Source: Epilithonimonas bovis DSM 19482
Lineage (GTDB): Bacteria > Bacteroidota > Bacteroidia > Flavobacteriales > Weeksellaceae
NCBI RefSeq assembly: GCF_900108115.1
Contig: NZ_FTPU01000016.1
Location: forward strand, 1 to 64,000
Length of the DNA stretch: 64,000 nt
Reading direction: 5' to 3'
Numbering within the stretch: the first letter of the stretch is position 1; each line of letters begins with the position of its first letter. Below the pieces are notes generated by a model. That model did not search any database, was not told where the DNA came from, and worked only from the letters and a program-made list of their open reading frames with translations. The position numbers and the translations under genes are program-made. Of this stretch, positions 24,089-33,897 are shown piece after piece.

Positions 24089-26623
24089 TTACAATGGCTG
24101 ATTCATCAGGAAGTGCGTTTGCCATCCTGAAGGATCTGTGCTGCCAAGCGTTTTATCAAATCCGTATGCGAAGTCAAATCCTATTAATCCAAATGCTGAC
24201 ATCGATACCCTGATACCAATTCCTGCAGATCTTTTTAACCTGAATGGATTGTATGTCCCGAAACTGTTCCAGGCATTCCCTGCTTCTACAAAGGTTAAGG
24301 CAAATATCTTAGCCGTTTGGTTCATAGAGATTGGATATCTTAACTCTGCTGCAAATCTGTTATAAATGGTAGCTCCACCGTAAGGCGTAATATCATAAGT
24401 GGATGAAGAACTAAATCCTGTAGAGGAAGCATTCTCATAACCTCTTAAAGGCACCAACTCTCTACCATCAAACCTACCGTTGAACAAGCCTACACCACCC
24501 ACATAATATCTCTCAAATGGTGGCGGACCTAATTCTTTGCTGTAGCCATTGAGGAAGCCCATCTCACCCGTTGTTCTCAATACAAGTTTACCAATAACTT
24601 CATTATAGAAATCAGCCTTTAACTTAACTTTATAAAACTCCATCCATTTGTACTTATCCAGCGTACTCATGGTAGAATAATCCTTGTTGCTGAACCAAGA
24701 ATACGGAGGTGTAAACTTAAGAGAGGCTTCTATATTAGAACCATAGGTCGGGAAAACCGGATCCAAACCTGCAGAGTTCCTGCTCAACCCAATGTTAAAA
24801 CTGAATGATTTGGTATTACCATAATATTCCAGATTATCACCAAAGTAGAACGGATAGTTACTGAAGTTATAACTCTGGAACTGAATTCCTGTATAAAGCG
24901 AGAAATAATCATCCGGCCATCTCAGCAATCTTGTAAGACCTGCATTGGCGGAGAAAATATTCATTCTCTGGTCACCTGTTGTATATGAATAATTAACTCT
25001 GGAATAATTGACACCAACACTTAAAGAAGTTTGCCTGGTTCCAAAAACCCAAGGTTCTGTAAATGAAATACCATAATTAGTAAAATATTGCCCGGCCTGC
25101 GCCTGTAGTGACAATGTCTGCCCATCACCTTGTGGCACCGGTTTGAAGTCTTTGAACTTCAAAAGGTTTCTCAATGAGAAGTTGTTGAAGGTTAATCCTA
25201 ATGTCCCGATGAAAGAGCCACCACCGTAACCAGCCTGAAGCTGTACCTGAGAAGAACCTTTCTCTACTAAAGTCCAGTGCATGTTGACTGTATTATCCTG
25301 AGGATTCGGTTTTACATCAGTACCAATCTGTTGAGGATCAAAAAACTGCATCCCTGCCAGTTCAAAGTAAGTCCTTTTGATATCAGACTTAGCAAATAAT
25401 GCCCCTGGCTTGGTTCTGAGAGCTCTCAGGATCACGTGGTCATGCGTGGTAGTGTTACCAGACCATGTTACACGGTTCCAGGTTGCTTTCTCGCCCTCAT
25501 TAATCCGGATTTCCAGATTAATAGAATCTCCTTTGACTGATTTTTCAATAGGAGTAACGTTGGAGAACAGGAAACCATTGTTCATGTAAACCGACTTAAG
25601 GTCAGAGTCATCTTCTTTACCGCCGTCTTCTCCCACTTTTTTATTAAACCCAACAGCATCATAGATGTCACCGGTTTTATATCCTAATATTTTTTGTAAA
25701 AACTCTGTGGTAAAGGTGGTGTTACCTACAAAATTGATATCACCAATGTAATACTTTTTACCCTCGTTTAGTTTTACATTAATATTATAACCTTTGTCAT
25801 TTCTGGTTACAGAATCCGAAACAATCGTTGCATCACGGAAACCTAATGAATTATAGTAATTGATCAGATTCCTCTTATCCTCATCATATTTATCCTGTAC
25901 AAATTTTGAAGGCTTTAGAATACCTAACAAGAATCTCTTCTGCTTGGTATCTTTGAAACCGTTTTTCCTCAGTTTTCTGCTGGATACATTCTCATTGCCC
26001 TCAAAGGTAATTTTATCAATTTTGACTTTTTTGCCCTTTTCTACCTCAATAGTCCAGTCCACCAGATTAGGATCTGTGCCGTTGGCCTTTTCCTGAATGT
26101 TAATCTTAGCATCCGCAAAACCCTTAGCAATATACTCCTGAGGAATCTTGTTCTCCAGGCTGGACACCAAATTATTATTAATTTTGGTCCCCGGCTTCAG
26201 GTTGTTATCTTTAATCAGTTTTTCGTTTTTGGATTTCCCAATGCCGCGGCCGGTAAACTTGATCTCACCAAGCTCCTTTAGATCCTGTAGCTGGAATTGC
26301 AAAATCACGTTTTGGCCTTCTACATCCTGCACGTAAACTTCTACCTTGGAAAACGACTGTGTTTCCCAAAGCTTTTTAACTGCAGAGCTGACTCTTTGCC
26401 CGGGAATTTCTAACTTCTCTCCTTTCACAAGACCTGTGAAACGCAAAATCTGAGCTGGTGTATATCTTTTGACACCGTCTACAACGATATCTTTCAGCAC
26501 GTACTCTTGGTTTTGGTTTCCTAAAAGTTCTGTGTTTTCTGCATTGTTACCCTGTGGAACAACCTGTGCGTGGAAGTACACGGAAGCTGTTAACAAAATA
26601 ATGGGTATAAATCTTAATTTCAT
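24089..26623 (-). CDS. bamA: Outer membrane protein assembly factor BamA
   Basis: The 844-aa protein has a signal peptide (1-19), serial POTRA domains (about 40-430; for example VLKDIVVDGVKRYTPAQILRFTGL and KIDKITFEGNENVSS), and a C-terminal Omp85 16-strand beta barrel. The barrel has a VRGF-like PLRGYENAS block near residue 720 and the expected aromatic-rich strands, ending NQPL. It is the central insertase for outer-membrane beta barrels. It lies 34 bp after uppS and 23 bp before the first ompH. Length is normal for flavobacterial BamA. Confidence 0.93.
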   Translation of the reverse strand: MKLRFIPIILLTASVYFHAQVVPQGNNAENTELLGNQNQEYVLKDIVVDGVKRYTPAQILRFTGLVKGEKLEIPGQRVSSAVKKLWETQSFSKVEVYVQDVEGQNVILQFQLQDLKELGEIKFTGRGIGKSKNEKLIKDNNLKPGTKINNNLVSSLENKIPQEYIAKGFADAKINIQEKANGTDPNLVDWTIEVEKGKKVKIDKITFEGNENVSSRKLRKNGFKDTKQKRFLLGILKPSKFVQDKYDEDKRNLINYYNSLGFRDATIVSDSVTRNDKGYNINVKLNEGKKYYIGDINFVGNTTFTTEFLQKILGYKTGDIYDAVGFNKKVGEDGGKEDDSDLKSVYMNNGFLFSNVTPIEKSVKGDSINLEIRINEGEKATWNRVTWSGNTTTHDHVILRALRTKPGALFAKSDIKRTYFELAGMQFFDPQQIGTDVKPNPQDNTVNMHWTLVEKGSSQVQLQAGYGGGSFIGTLGLTFNNFSLRNLLKFKDFKPVPQGDGQTLSLQAQAGQYFTNYGISFTEPWVFGTRQTSLSVGVNYSRVNYSYTTGDQRMNIFSANAGLTRLLRWPDDYFSLYTGIQFQSYNFSNYPFYFGDNLEYYGNTKSFSFNIGLSRNSAGLDPVFPTYGSNIEASLKFTPPYSWFSNKDYSTMSTLDKYKWMEFYKVKLKADFYNEVIGKLVLRTTGEMGFLNGYSKELGPPPFERYYVGGVGLFNGRFDGRELVPLRGYENASSTGFSSSSTYDITPYGGATIYNRFAAELRYPISMNQTAKIFALTFVEAGNAWNSFGTYNPFRLKRSAGIGIRVSMSAFGLIGFDFAYGFDKTLGSTDPSGWQTHFLMNQPL

Positions 26624-26657
26624 TCTTATTGAAGTTGTTCTCTTTTCTAATATATTT

Positions 26658-27404
26658 TTACGAAAGCTGCTCGCTTGTCATCCCGTATCTTCTTTCCTTA
26701 TTCTGATAATCTATAATGCACCGGAAGAAAGTTTCCTTTGTAAAATCCGGCCATAGCACATCCAAAAACTGAAGCTCCGCATAGGCAATCTGCCAAAGAA
26801 GAAAATTACTGATGCGTACCTCGCCACTGGTTCTTATCATCAGATCTACCGGCGGGAAATCTTTGGTATACAGATGATTTTCAAAAACTTTCTCATCTAT
26901 ATCCTCTACTTTTATCTCACCGTTTTCTACCTCAACACATAATTCCTTCACGGCTTTCAGGATCTCTTTCTGTGACCCATAATTGAGTGCCAGTATCAGA
27001 TTACCCTTAGTATTATTTTTTGTCAGCTCGATAACATTCAGCAGCTGATCGCGCACCAGTTCCGGCAGTTCGCTGATATCACCTACCACATGCATCCTGA
27101 GACCCTTTGTAAAAATCTCTTCTGCTTCCAAAAGTAAGGTTTCTGATAAAAGGCTCATCAGCGTATCAACCTCATCCTTCGGGCGGTTCCAGTTTTCTGA
27201 AGAAAAAGTATAAAGCGTAAGGTAAGGAATATGAATCTCGTTACAGGCATTAATCACATTACGAACTGCATTGATCGCATTTTTGTGACCAAAAGTCCTT
27301 TCCTCGCCCCTGGATTTTGCCCAGCGCCCGTTGCCATCCATAATTACAGCAACATGTTTAGGTAGCTTATCCTTGTTTATCAACTTTTTTAATTCTTCCT
27401 GCAT
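26658..27404 (-). CDS. uppS: Isoprenyl transferase (undecaprenyl diphosphate synthase)
   Basis: The protein carries the cis-prenyltransferase signature HVAVIMDGNGRWAKSRG with the catalytic Asp, SSENWNRP, and DLMIRTSGEVRISNFLLWQ. It makes undecaprenyl diphosphate, the lipid carrier of cell-wall and polysaccharide units. I take the ATG at 27402-27404 as start (248 aa). An upstream in-frame ATG at 27500 would add 32 hydrophobic residues that overlap the DUF6089 gene by 92 bp, and the family's conserved region begins only a few residues after the chosen start. It sits 4 bp after the DUF6089 gene. Confidence 0.92.
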   Translation of the reverse strand: MQEELKKLINKDKLPKHVAVIMDGNGRWAKSRGEERTFGHKNAINAVRNVINACNEIHIPYLTLYTFSSENWNRPKDEVDTLMSLLSETLLLEAEEIFTKGLRMHVVGDISELPELVRDQLLNVIELTKNNTKGNLILALNYGSQKEILKAVKELCVEVENGEIKVEDIDEKVFENHLYTKDFPPVDLMIRTSGEVRISNFLLWQIAYAELQFLDVLWPDFTKETFFRCIIDYQNKERRYGMTSEQLS

Positions 27405-27408
27405 AGTT

Positions 27409-28203
27409 CTATTTACAATAACAAGGTGGCCTGCCAAAAGAATAAGATAAAATAACAGTTGCAGAATTGATCCAGTCTTTGGAATTGATATTCCCAACAT
27501 TACGCTGACTCATAAAGTTCTGCACTATAGCAGCAGTTTCCTGCTCACCCACATTAGACTGTACTCTGATATCTTTTTCTTTTACTTCGCTATAATCCAC
27601 CTGATCTGAGAATGTTGGCCTGAATGTAAACTCTCCAGACAATGCCCAGTTATAATTAAATTTGTACTTAAGCCCGACACCAAAAGGTGTTGCCATGGTA
27701 AACCTTTTTTCTGACCTGTAACTTACCTCTACATCAGTGAGAGACTCAATGTTGAGTTCTGGTGAGACTCCATCCATGTAAAGGCCAGAAAGCCCCGCAA
27801 AGATATACGGACTCAACATACTCTTCTGCTCATCATTGACGGGCAAAAAATTGTACTCGAAGAGCAAATCTGCTGACAATACCGAATTGGTCCCGTACAG
27901 GCGTCTGTTTCTGCGATAATCCTCATTAGCCAGACGATCATCAAACTGAATATTATTGATACCAAAATTAAATCTCACGGTCTGATATGGATTAAAATTC
28001 ATACGGTACATAATGCCAGCGTAAACAGGCAATCCAAAATCTGACACGTTGCCAATAGGTTTCTGCAGAATATAATTAGTCCTCCCGATATCGCCTACAA
28101 GATTACTCATACCCAGCTGCACTCCTATCTCATGCCGCTGTGCTTTGAAAAAACCCAGAGAACAAAAAACGGCAATAAGTATAAGACTAAGATCTTTCTT
28201 CAT
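27409..28203 (-). CDS. DUF6089-type outer membrane beta-barrel protein
   Basis: This 264-aa protein has a signal peptide (KKDLSLILIAVFCSLGFFKAQ) followed by an OmpA-like eight-strand barrel pattern: HEIGVQLGMSNLVGDIGRTNY, MNFNPYQTVRFNFGINN, LSPYIFAGLSGLYM, GVGLKYKFNYNWALSGEFTFR. I chose the ATG at 28201-28203, because the longer frame from 28257 adds 18 residues ahead of a clear signal peptide. The family is encoded upstream of uppS and bamA in many flavobacteria, so a role in outer membrane biogenesis is plausible but undefined. A -7 element is 41 bp upstream of the start. Confidence 0.8.
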   Translation of the reverse strand: MKKDLSLILIAVFCSLGFFKAQRHEIGVQLGMSNLVGDIGRTNYILQKPIGNVSDFGLPVYAGIMYRMNFNPYQTVRFNFGINNIQFDDRLANEDYRRNRRLYGTNSVLSADLLFEYNFLPVNDEQKSMLSPYIFAGLSGLYMDGVSPELNIESLTDVEVSYRSEKRFTMATPFGVGLKYKFNYNWALSGEFTFRPTFSDQVDYSEVKEKDIRVQSNVGEQETAAIVQNFMSQRNVGNINSKDWINSATVILSYSFGRPPCYCK

Positions 28204-28243
28204 TTTCAATATGCGGAAATGGCTATTATTCAAAAATTTGGTG

Positions 28244-28251
28244 CAAATATA
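28244..28251 (-). promoter_or_regulatory. Candidate -7 promoter element of the DUF6089-uppS-bamA transcript
   Basis: On the minus strand TATATTTG (28244-28251) matches TAnnTTTG about 41 bp upstream of the DUF6089 start. No clear TTTG is found at the -33 distance. Confidence 0.5.
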
Positions 28252-28352
28252 AAACATTTTTAGATTAAGGAACTTCTTAAAGTTTAGTTAAATAAAAACA
28301 AAAAAGTATAATTTATTGTTATAAAACGGACATATTATTAAAATAGTCTGTA

Positions 28353-28378
28353 AAAAAATAAAAGCCTTGGCAAGGCTT
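28353..28378 (-). terminator. Terminator of the exopolysaccharide kinase gene
   Basis: AAGCCTT-GGC-AAGGCTT (28362-28378) forms a perfect 7-bp stem immediately after the kinase stop codon (28379-28381). On the minus strand a T-rich run (28352-28361) follows. Confidence 0.8.
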
Positions 28379-30865
28379 CTACTTTCTGTTAAAAAATGTT
28401 CTGATCCTGTTTCTTAATTGGATAATGGTTGGCTCCTTATAATTTTTATCTTCTTCAAAATAACCGTAGCCATAGCCGTAGCCGTAACCATAGCCATAAC
28501 CTTGTTTTGCTACATAATCATTATAAACCAATCCCAGATTGGAAACCTCTTTATTAAAATATTTTTCCGTAATCATCCGCAACATATGTTTCTCTGTATA
28601 CTCGTGGCGTACGACATATATAGTAGTATCGGCTTTTTTCATGAGCTCAAAAGAGTCCGCAACCAATCCTACAGGTGGCGAATCTATAATAATATATTCG
28701 TAGGACTCTTTTAATTTTTCTATAAAACGCATGTTGTTATCACTCATGAGCAGCTCCGAAGGGTTGGGAGGTATTGGCCCCGATGTAATCACGTCCAGAC
28801 CCGGGATGCTTGTTTTGTTGATAATCTCATCCATACCAACCTGGCCTGTAAGATAATTGGAGATCCCGTTTTTGTTATTAATTTTAAAGTCCCCAAATAT
28901 TTTTGGTTTCCTGAGATCCATCCCCAACAACACCGTTTTTTTTCCACTAAGGCCTAAAACCGACGCAATATTGATGGAGACATAGGTTTTTCCCTCGCCA
29001 CTGATAGAGGAGGTTACCAGTATCACCTTACTTTTTTCTTCTTCATTAAAAAGGAATCTCAAATTGGCCCTTACCGCACGAAATGCTTCAGCTACAGATG
29101 ATTTGGGCTCGTTAAGGACTGTGAGATTATTCTCATAATTATTGCGCCCGATAACACCCAGTAAAGGGATTTTTGTCACCGAAAGCAGTTCTTTCAGATT
29201 CCTGATTCTGTTATCAAGGAGTTCCCCTATGGCCAAGAAAATGAGCGGAATTAGCAACAAGCCTCCCATAATCTGCATTTTGGTACCATTTACATTAGGC
29301 GCGATTGGTGCCTGACCAAGATTTTTAGCCTTATCAATTACCGTAAGATTGCTCTGATTAGTCGCTACCCGCATCTGAGATTTGGCCTGCTCTGTAAGCA
29401 AAGTATTATAAGTATTCTCTATAATATTATACCCTCTTTGTGCATCCAAAAATATACGTTGCTTCTCCGGTAATGTTACCAGGGATTTATCCATTGCAGC
29501 AATTTGCGCATTAATATCAGCCAGCTTGTTGTTATAACCATCAAAATATTTACGTAAACCAGATTCCGAACTGTTTCTGGCATCGCTCAGCAAGCGGTTG
29601 ATCTCCCGCATCGGTTCAGAATTAGGAGTATATATCTGCGCCAATTCTCGCCGCTTTTCGTACAAAGCTTTGAGTTCTGACACTGATGCATTGAAGGATC
29701 CGTCCTCTATACCAGCGGCATTCAGACTGATCATCTTCTCTATATTATTGGAATAAACCGAATTTTTAATCGAATTAAGGGAATTGATTTTAGTCGTCAG
29801 TTCTGCCTTTTGAGCATCCAGATCATTCAGTTTTTGCAGCGTCTTGGAGTCAATATTCTCCATATCAAAAAGCCTGTTATTGATCTTGAGATTATTAAGA
29901 ACCACAGCACTGGAGTCCAGCTTTTTTCTGATAAGGCTTAGGTTATCATTCAGATATTCCACCGTATTCCTATCCACCATATTTTGATCTGTCAACCTTT
30001 TTTTGATAAGGACATCAACAGAATTATTAAGGAAATTGACGGTATTATTAAGATTATAACCACTTTTGGTAATAATCATGATTGAGGCAAGTTCTTTATC
30101 AAAGTCGATATTAAGACTGCCAATAATACTGTTAACAGCCTGATTAATCGGCACAAGTGTAACGATAATGTTTTCCAGTCCCAGATGGCCAGCGGTGGGA
30201 TTATTCACCAGCTTGAATCGTAGGTTGGGCGACTGGTACCACTCGTTGACCCGGATGATTTTATTCTTTGGCCTTTGGTAATGCGGTACCTCCTGAGTAC
30301 CTTCTGTATTGTAATTGTACAGATAAACGGATTCGCCATCGTCCGGTAAAACAACTTCATACTTGTTCCCACCTTTTGGGATGAGGCTTATAGGATAGTT
30401 GACCTGCTGTGGATGGTTTTTATCAATTTCCAAAAACACGGGGCTGTCTTCCTGATCCAGATATGTGGATTTGATAAGCCCTTTTGTGGTATAACTTGTA
30501 ATAAGGTTAAGTTTTTTTACCAGAAACTCATTATGGCTTCTGGAAAGCAATATTTTTTTCAGATAGACACCATCCTGGTTTCCTCCTTGTCCCCAGATAA
30601 AATTGATGGATTGGTTGGGTGTAAAGTAGCTGGCCGTATTGTTGGATATACTTAATGAGAGCGTAGATGCATACACCCGCTGTGCATAGTAGCGGCTGTA
30701 AACATAAGATATGCAATAACCAAGAAAACCCAAAATGACAAACCAGTACCAGTTTCGGAGAATCCGCTGTAGAAAATGAACGGGGTCGAACAGGTTGAAT
30801 GACCCCATTTTCTCAGAGGTATCACCAGGGTTTTTTGCTGTATTTCCGTTTTTATCAGGAATCAT
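28379..30865 (-). CDS. Exopolysaccharide chain-length/export tyrosine autokinase (Wzc-like)
   Basis: The 828-aa protein has the Wzz/Wzc layout: a membrane segment near residues 41-58, a large periplasmic coiled-coil region, a second membrane segment near 535-550, and a cytoplasmic BY-kinase. Kinase motifs are Walker A SGEGKT near 620-626, VLLGMDLRKP (Walker A') and YIIIDSPPVG (Walker B). The C-terminal tail has a striking run of seven Gly-Tyr pairs (about residues 787-800), presumed autophosphorylation sites. The start overlaps the export-lipoprotein stop by one base. It drives polymerization and export of a surface polysaccharide together with the Wza-like protein. Confidence 0.88.
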   Translation of the reverse strand: MIPDKNGNTAKNPGDTSEKMGSFNLFDPVHFLQRILRNWYWFVILGFLGYCISYVYSRYYAQRVYASTLSLSISNNTASYFTPNQSINFIWGQGGNQDGVYLKKILLSRSHNEFLVKKLNLITSYTTKGLIKSTYLDQEDSPVFLEIDKNHPQQVNYPISLIPKGGNKYEVVLPDDGESVYLYNYNTEGTQEVPHYQRPKNKIIRVNEWYQSPNLRFKLVNNPTAGHLGLENIIVTLVPINQAVNSIIGSLNIDFDKELASIMIITKSGYNLNNTVNFLNNSVDVLIKKRLTDQNMVDRNTVEYLNDNLSLIRKKLDSSAVVLNNLKINNRLFDMENIDSKTLQKLNDLDAQKAELTTKINSLNSIKNSVYSNNIEKMISLNAAGIEDGSFNASVSELKALYEKRRELAQIYTPNSEPMREINRLLSDARNSSESGLRKYFDGYNNKLADINAQIAAMDKSLVTLPEKQRIFLDAQRGYNIIENTYNTLLTEQAKSQMRVATNQSNLTVIDKAKNLGQAPIAPNVNGTKMQIMGGLLLIPLIFLAIGELLDNRIRNLKELLSVTKIPLLGVIGRNNYENNLTVLNEPKSSVAEAFRAVRANLRFLFNEEEKSKVILVTSSISGEGKTYVSINIASVLGLSGKKTVLLGMDLRKPKIFGDFKINNKNGISNYLTGQVGMDEIINKTSIPGLDVITSGPIPPNPSELLMSDNNMRFIEKLKESYEYIIIDSPPVGLVADSFELMKKADTTIYVVRHEYTEKHMLRMITEKYFNKEVSNLGLVYNDYVAKQGYGYGYGYGYGYGYFEEDKNYKEPTIIQLRNRIRTFFNRK
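28462..28503. repeat. Hexanucleotide tandem repeat encoding the Gly-Tyr tail
   Basis: Seven near-identical 6-bp units (CCATAG/CCGTAG/CCATAA type on the plus strand) make a 42-bp in-frame microsatellite in the kinase gene. Each unit codes for one Tyr-Gly pair, so copy changes would keep the frame. Confidence 0.85.
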
Positions 30866-31728
30866 TATAATCTCGTAAGAATTAGATAAATAGACATCAC
30901 TGTGGTAAGGACAGAAACGCCGGTTGTTAAAGTCTGCAGAGGTTCTTTACCAAAACCATTAATGCTTTTCGCATTGGTATTCAGATAGATAATATCGCCA
31001 TTCTGAAGCCAGTAGTATGGTGAGTTCATTGCATCTTCTCGGGTAAGATCCAGCCGGGCAGTTTTGATACCTTCGGGGAACTTCCTGTGAATCATAATAT
31101 TTTTTCGGTCCACAGTCCGGTTGAGCCCTCCATTCATTGCAATTGCCTGCATGATATTGAGTTGGGTCATATACGCGACTTTTTCACCTGTAATGGCTAC
31201 ATTTTCCATATCACCGAGCAAATAATATCGTATCCCATCCAGATTAAGCCTTACTTCGGATTTGCCCTGCAAAAAGTTCTCATTAACTTTACCTTGTATC
31301 TCTTTGGTCATATCTTCCAAAGTTCTGCCTTCGGCTTTGACGTAGCCTATCCCGAAGATATTAACATCTCCATTAGTATCTACCTTAAGGCCATTAAAAT
31401 AATAAGTCGCATTTCCTCCGGAACCGCCGCCGCTGCCACCCATTTGTCCGGCGCTGGCGCCCTGCTGCCCAGCACCCGCCGGTGAGGCATTGAGTGATGA
31501 ATAAAATTGAGCAGCATCACCTTTTGGTGTTGTCACCACATTGAGACTCAGGATATCACCTTTTGTCACTCTGTATTCGGGAACGTTATAAGGAACAAGC
31601 CCTTCTTCGTTGATGGTAAGGCTTTCGCTGGGTTGCAGATAGCGGACATCTTTTTGTGAGATACAAGAAGAAACACCCACCAATGAAAACAGTATAATCA
31701 AATTAAAGAGATAAGATTTTCTCATCAA
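30865..31728 (-). CDS. Polysaccharide export outer membrane lipoprotein (Wza-like)
   Basis: The 287-aa protein has a lipoprotein signal peptide with lipobox VSSC (Cys22). A polysaccharide-biosynthesis/export domain follows (YRVTKGDILSLNVVTTPKGD), then a glycine-rich stretch of residues about 87-106, and SLBB-like segments (GYVKAEGRTLEDMTKEIQ, KVAYMTQLNIMQAIAMNGGL). A C-terminal hydrophobic helix ends the protein. Wza-type multimers form the outer-membrane exit of capsule or exopolysaccharide. It is the gene preceding the autokinase in the same operon (one-base overlap). Confidence 0.87.
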   Translation of the reverse strand: MMRKSYLFNLIILFSLVGVSSCISQKDVRYLQPSESLTINEEGLVPYNVPEYRVTKGDILSLNVVTTPKGDAAQFYSSLNASPAGAGQQGASAGQMGGSGGGSGGNATYYFNGLKVDTNGDVNIFGIGYVKAEGRTLEDMTKEIQGKVNENFLQGKSEVRLNLDGIRYYLLGDMENVAITGEKVAYMTQLNIMQAIAMNGGLNRTVDRKNIMIHRKFPEGIKTARLDLTREDAMNSPYYWLQNGDIIYLNTNAKSINGFGKEPLQTLTTGVSVLTTVMSIYLILTRL

Positions 31729-31754
31729 AAAATTTTTACAAAAATATAATTATT

Positions 31755-32861
31755 TTAATCTTTTTTAAATCTAAGCAGGAAAATAGGTAGATAAGCTCCT
31801 AAAAAACCAAGTGTAACGATTACCAACAGCAAAACATTAACGTTAATATGCCTTAAGAAATAGGCTACAATTATGATAAAAAGATAATAAGCAATAATGT
31901 ACGCCGTAGAACGGCGATGGCTCAAACCAAGATTAATCACCTTATGGTGAATGTGGTTCCTATCTGCAGAAAGCACAGACTTACCATGATAAATCCGGGT
32001 GACAATAACCGTAAGTGTATCAATGATTGGCAAAATCAGTATAGCTACGGCGATGACCGGTGCACTTTGCAGATGATAAAAAACCTCATGCCGCTTGGCT
32101 ATAAAAATATCAATAAAAGAAATCCCCGTAAAAGCCAATAAAAAGCCCAGAATCATAGATCCTGTATCACCCATAAAAATCTTTGAGCTCCTCTTATTGG
32201 ACAGATTATAGATCAAAAAACCAATCGATGCAGCAATGAGAATCCCACATAAGATAACCAAAGGTGCGTTGTTTTCGCCAAGACGATAAAAGCTTACACC
32301 AAAAAGTGTACTGGTAACCACCGTATAGCTGCCGGCAAGACCGTCGATACCATCTATAAGGTTAAATGCATTTATTAAAATAATAAACGTCAAAATACTG
32401 AATATAACGCTGATATAATAGTTAATCTCATAAACACCAAAGAGCCCAAAAAGGCTTCTTATCCTCACGTCTGAGCCAATAACCATCAGGCCGGAAACCA
32501 GGATCTGGGCCAAAAGTTTTTTGTATGCCCTCAGGACCATAATATCATCCATCACGCCAACAAAAAACAGAATGATGAAGGAGGCAAACAAAAACTTATA
32601 CCGGTCAAACAATTCGTAGGCAAAGACAGGCGCGCAAACTCCCAGAGAAAAAAAGATGGCAATACCTCCCAAATTAGGTATTTTGCGAAGGTGAGAACTT
32701 CTGGTGCCGGGCTCATCCATCAGGTTTTTCCTGCGCGATATTTTTATAATTGTAGGAATAGAAATATAAGTAATGATAAATGAAAAGAAAAAGCCTAAAA
32801 TCAGCTTAAAATAGAAAAAGGATATTCCGGTGCCTTGTAAAAAAGTTTCGAAATGATTCAT
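31755..32861 (-). CDS. MraY/WecA-family undecaprenyl-phosphate sugar-1-phosphate transferase
   Basis: The 368-aa membrane protein has about ten hydrophobic helices and the family motifs NAFNLIDGIDGLAG (catalytic Asp pair), FMGDTGSMILGFLLA, and the DRNHIHHKV loop typical of WecA-like rather than MraY enzymes. It attaches the first sugar phosphate to undecaprenyl phosphate, starting a surface glycan. It follows the GT2 gene by 21 bp in the polysaccharide operon. Confidence 0.88.
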   Translation of the reverse strand: MNHFETFLQGTGISFFYFKLILGFFFSFIITYISIPTIIKISRRKNLMDEPGTRSSHLRKIPNLGGIAIFFSLGVCAPVFAYELFDRYKFLFASFIILFFVGVMDDIMVLRAYKKLLAQILVSGLMVIGSDVRIRSLFGLFGVYEINYYISVIFSILTFIILINAFNLIDGIDGLAGSYTVVTSTLFGVSFYRLGENNAPLVILCGILIAASIGFLIYNLSNKRSSKIFMGDTGSMILGFLLAFTGISFIDIFIAKRHEVFYHLQSAPVIAVAILILPIIDTLTVIVTRIYHGKSVLSADRNHIHHKVINLGLSHRRSTAYIIAYYLFIIIVAYFLRHINVNVLLLVIVTLGFLGAYLPIFLLRFKKD

Positions 32862-32882
32862 TTTGTGTTTTTTGGCTTATGA

Positions 32883-33893
32883 TTAACTTACTGTCAAAAG
32901 TCTGACAATTCTCCTTAGTTTGAGAAAACTCAAGATGTAATAAATTTTTTTCTTCAGTGGCAAAGATAGGAGATAATTCTTACCAAACCGCCTATATTGC
33001 AATATATCTTTAATCCTTAACTCTTTAGATTTGATAAAATAATCCAATTCTCTGGTTAAAATTTGATAATCCTTTTCGTTTTTAACAAAAGCAATATAAG
33101 CTAAAAATGTATAGACTCCTTCCAGGATCTGGAAGTTTTTGATTGCTTCTCTATTTTTGGAAAATCGGCTTTTATCGTATACAGATGTAACGGTTTCCAC
33201 CGCCTTTAAGATATCCAAACCACTCATTGTGTGACTCTTGGAAATCGAATCCTGACGCTCAAGATATTGATAATGAAACCCGGGGTCAAACGCCAGGATA
33301 TTGCAATACAGCAACAGCTGAGGTATCAGTTCTATATCTTCAAAATGCACACCTTTCTTAAATCTTTTATGAAGGAAAAGTTCCCTCCGGAAAATTTTGT
33401 TACAGGCAAAATAAGAAAGATCAGAGAAAACCGAAAGATTATGATCAAGCTCTATTTTTTCCGGAAAGCCGTCTAACTGCGTTAGTTTTTGAGTGACATT
33501 GCCTCGTTCATCCACTTTTTGCAGATTACAAACCACCATCTCTGCCAGATGTTTTTCTGCCAGATGATACATCTCTTCGAACATGGTTTCCGAGACATAA
33601 TCGTCGCTGTCTACAAAACCAAGATATTGACCTTTTGCTCTGTCGATCCCAAAATTTCTGGCATCGCTCAGCCCGCCGTTTTCTTTGGTAAAACCAAAAA
33701 TTTTATCCGGATACAAATCCTGAAACTGATCAATAACAGCCTGAGAATTATCACGGCTGCCGTCATTAATCACGAGAATTTCGATTTCCTGCAAAGTCTG
33801 ATTAACCAATGACAGCAGGCATTTTTCCAGGTACAACTCTACATTGTAAACTGGGACAATCACCGAAACTTTAACAACAGAATCCAATGCCAT
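32883..33893 (-). CDS. Family 2 glycosyltransferase
   Basis: The 336-aa protein shows the GT-A fold signatures: VSVIVPVYNVELYLEKCLLSL at the start, VINDGSRDNSQAV, and GFVDSDDYVSETMF with the DxD-like metal motif. It should transfer a sugar from a nucleotide donor to a lipid-linked glycan on the inner face of the membrane; donor and acceptor are unknown. It starts 4 bp after the arginase-like gene's stop, so the two are co-transcribed. Confidence 0.88.
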   Translation of the reverse strand: MALDSVVKVSVIVPVYNVELYLEKCLLSLVNQTLQEIEILVINDGSRDNSQAVIDQFQDLYPDKIFGFTKENGGLSDARNFGIDRAKGQYLGFVDSDDYVSETMFEEMYHLAEKHLAEMVVCNLQKVDERGNVTQKLTQLDGFPEKIELDHNLSVFSDLSYFACNKIFRRELFLHKRFKKGVHFEDIELIPQLLLYCNILAFDPGFHYQYLERQDSISKSHTMSGLDILKAVETVTSVYDKSRFSKNREAIKNFQILEGVYTFLAYIAFVKNEKDYQILTRELDYFIKSKELRIKDILQYRRFGKNYLLSLPLKKKIYYILSFLKLRRIVRLLTVS

Positions 33894-33897
33894 CCTC

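Noticed and set aside
26658-27500. Longer uppS reading frame starting at 27500
   Set aside because: The extra 32 residues overlap the DUF6089 coding end and precede the conserved family start; the ATG at 27404 fits better.
28203-28257. Upstream start for the DUF6089 protein
   Set aside because: The internal ATG at 28203 directly precedes a clean signal peptide, and the -7 promoter element at 28244-28251 lies inside the longer version.
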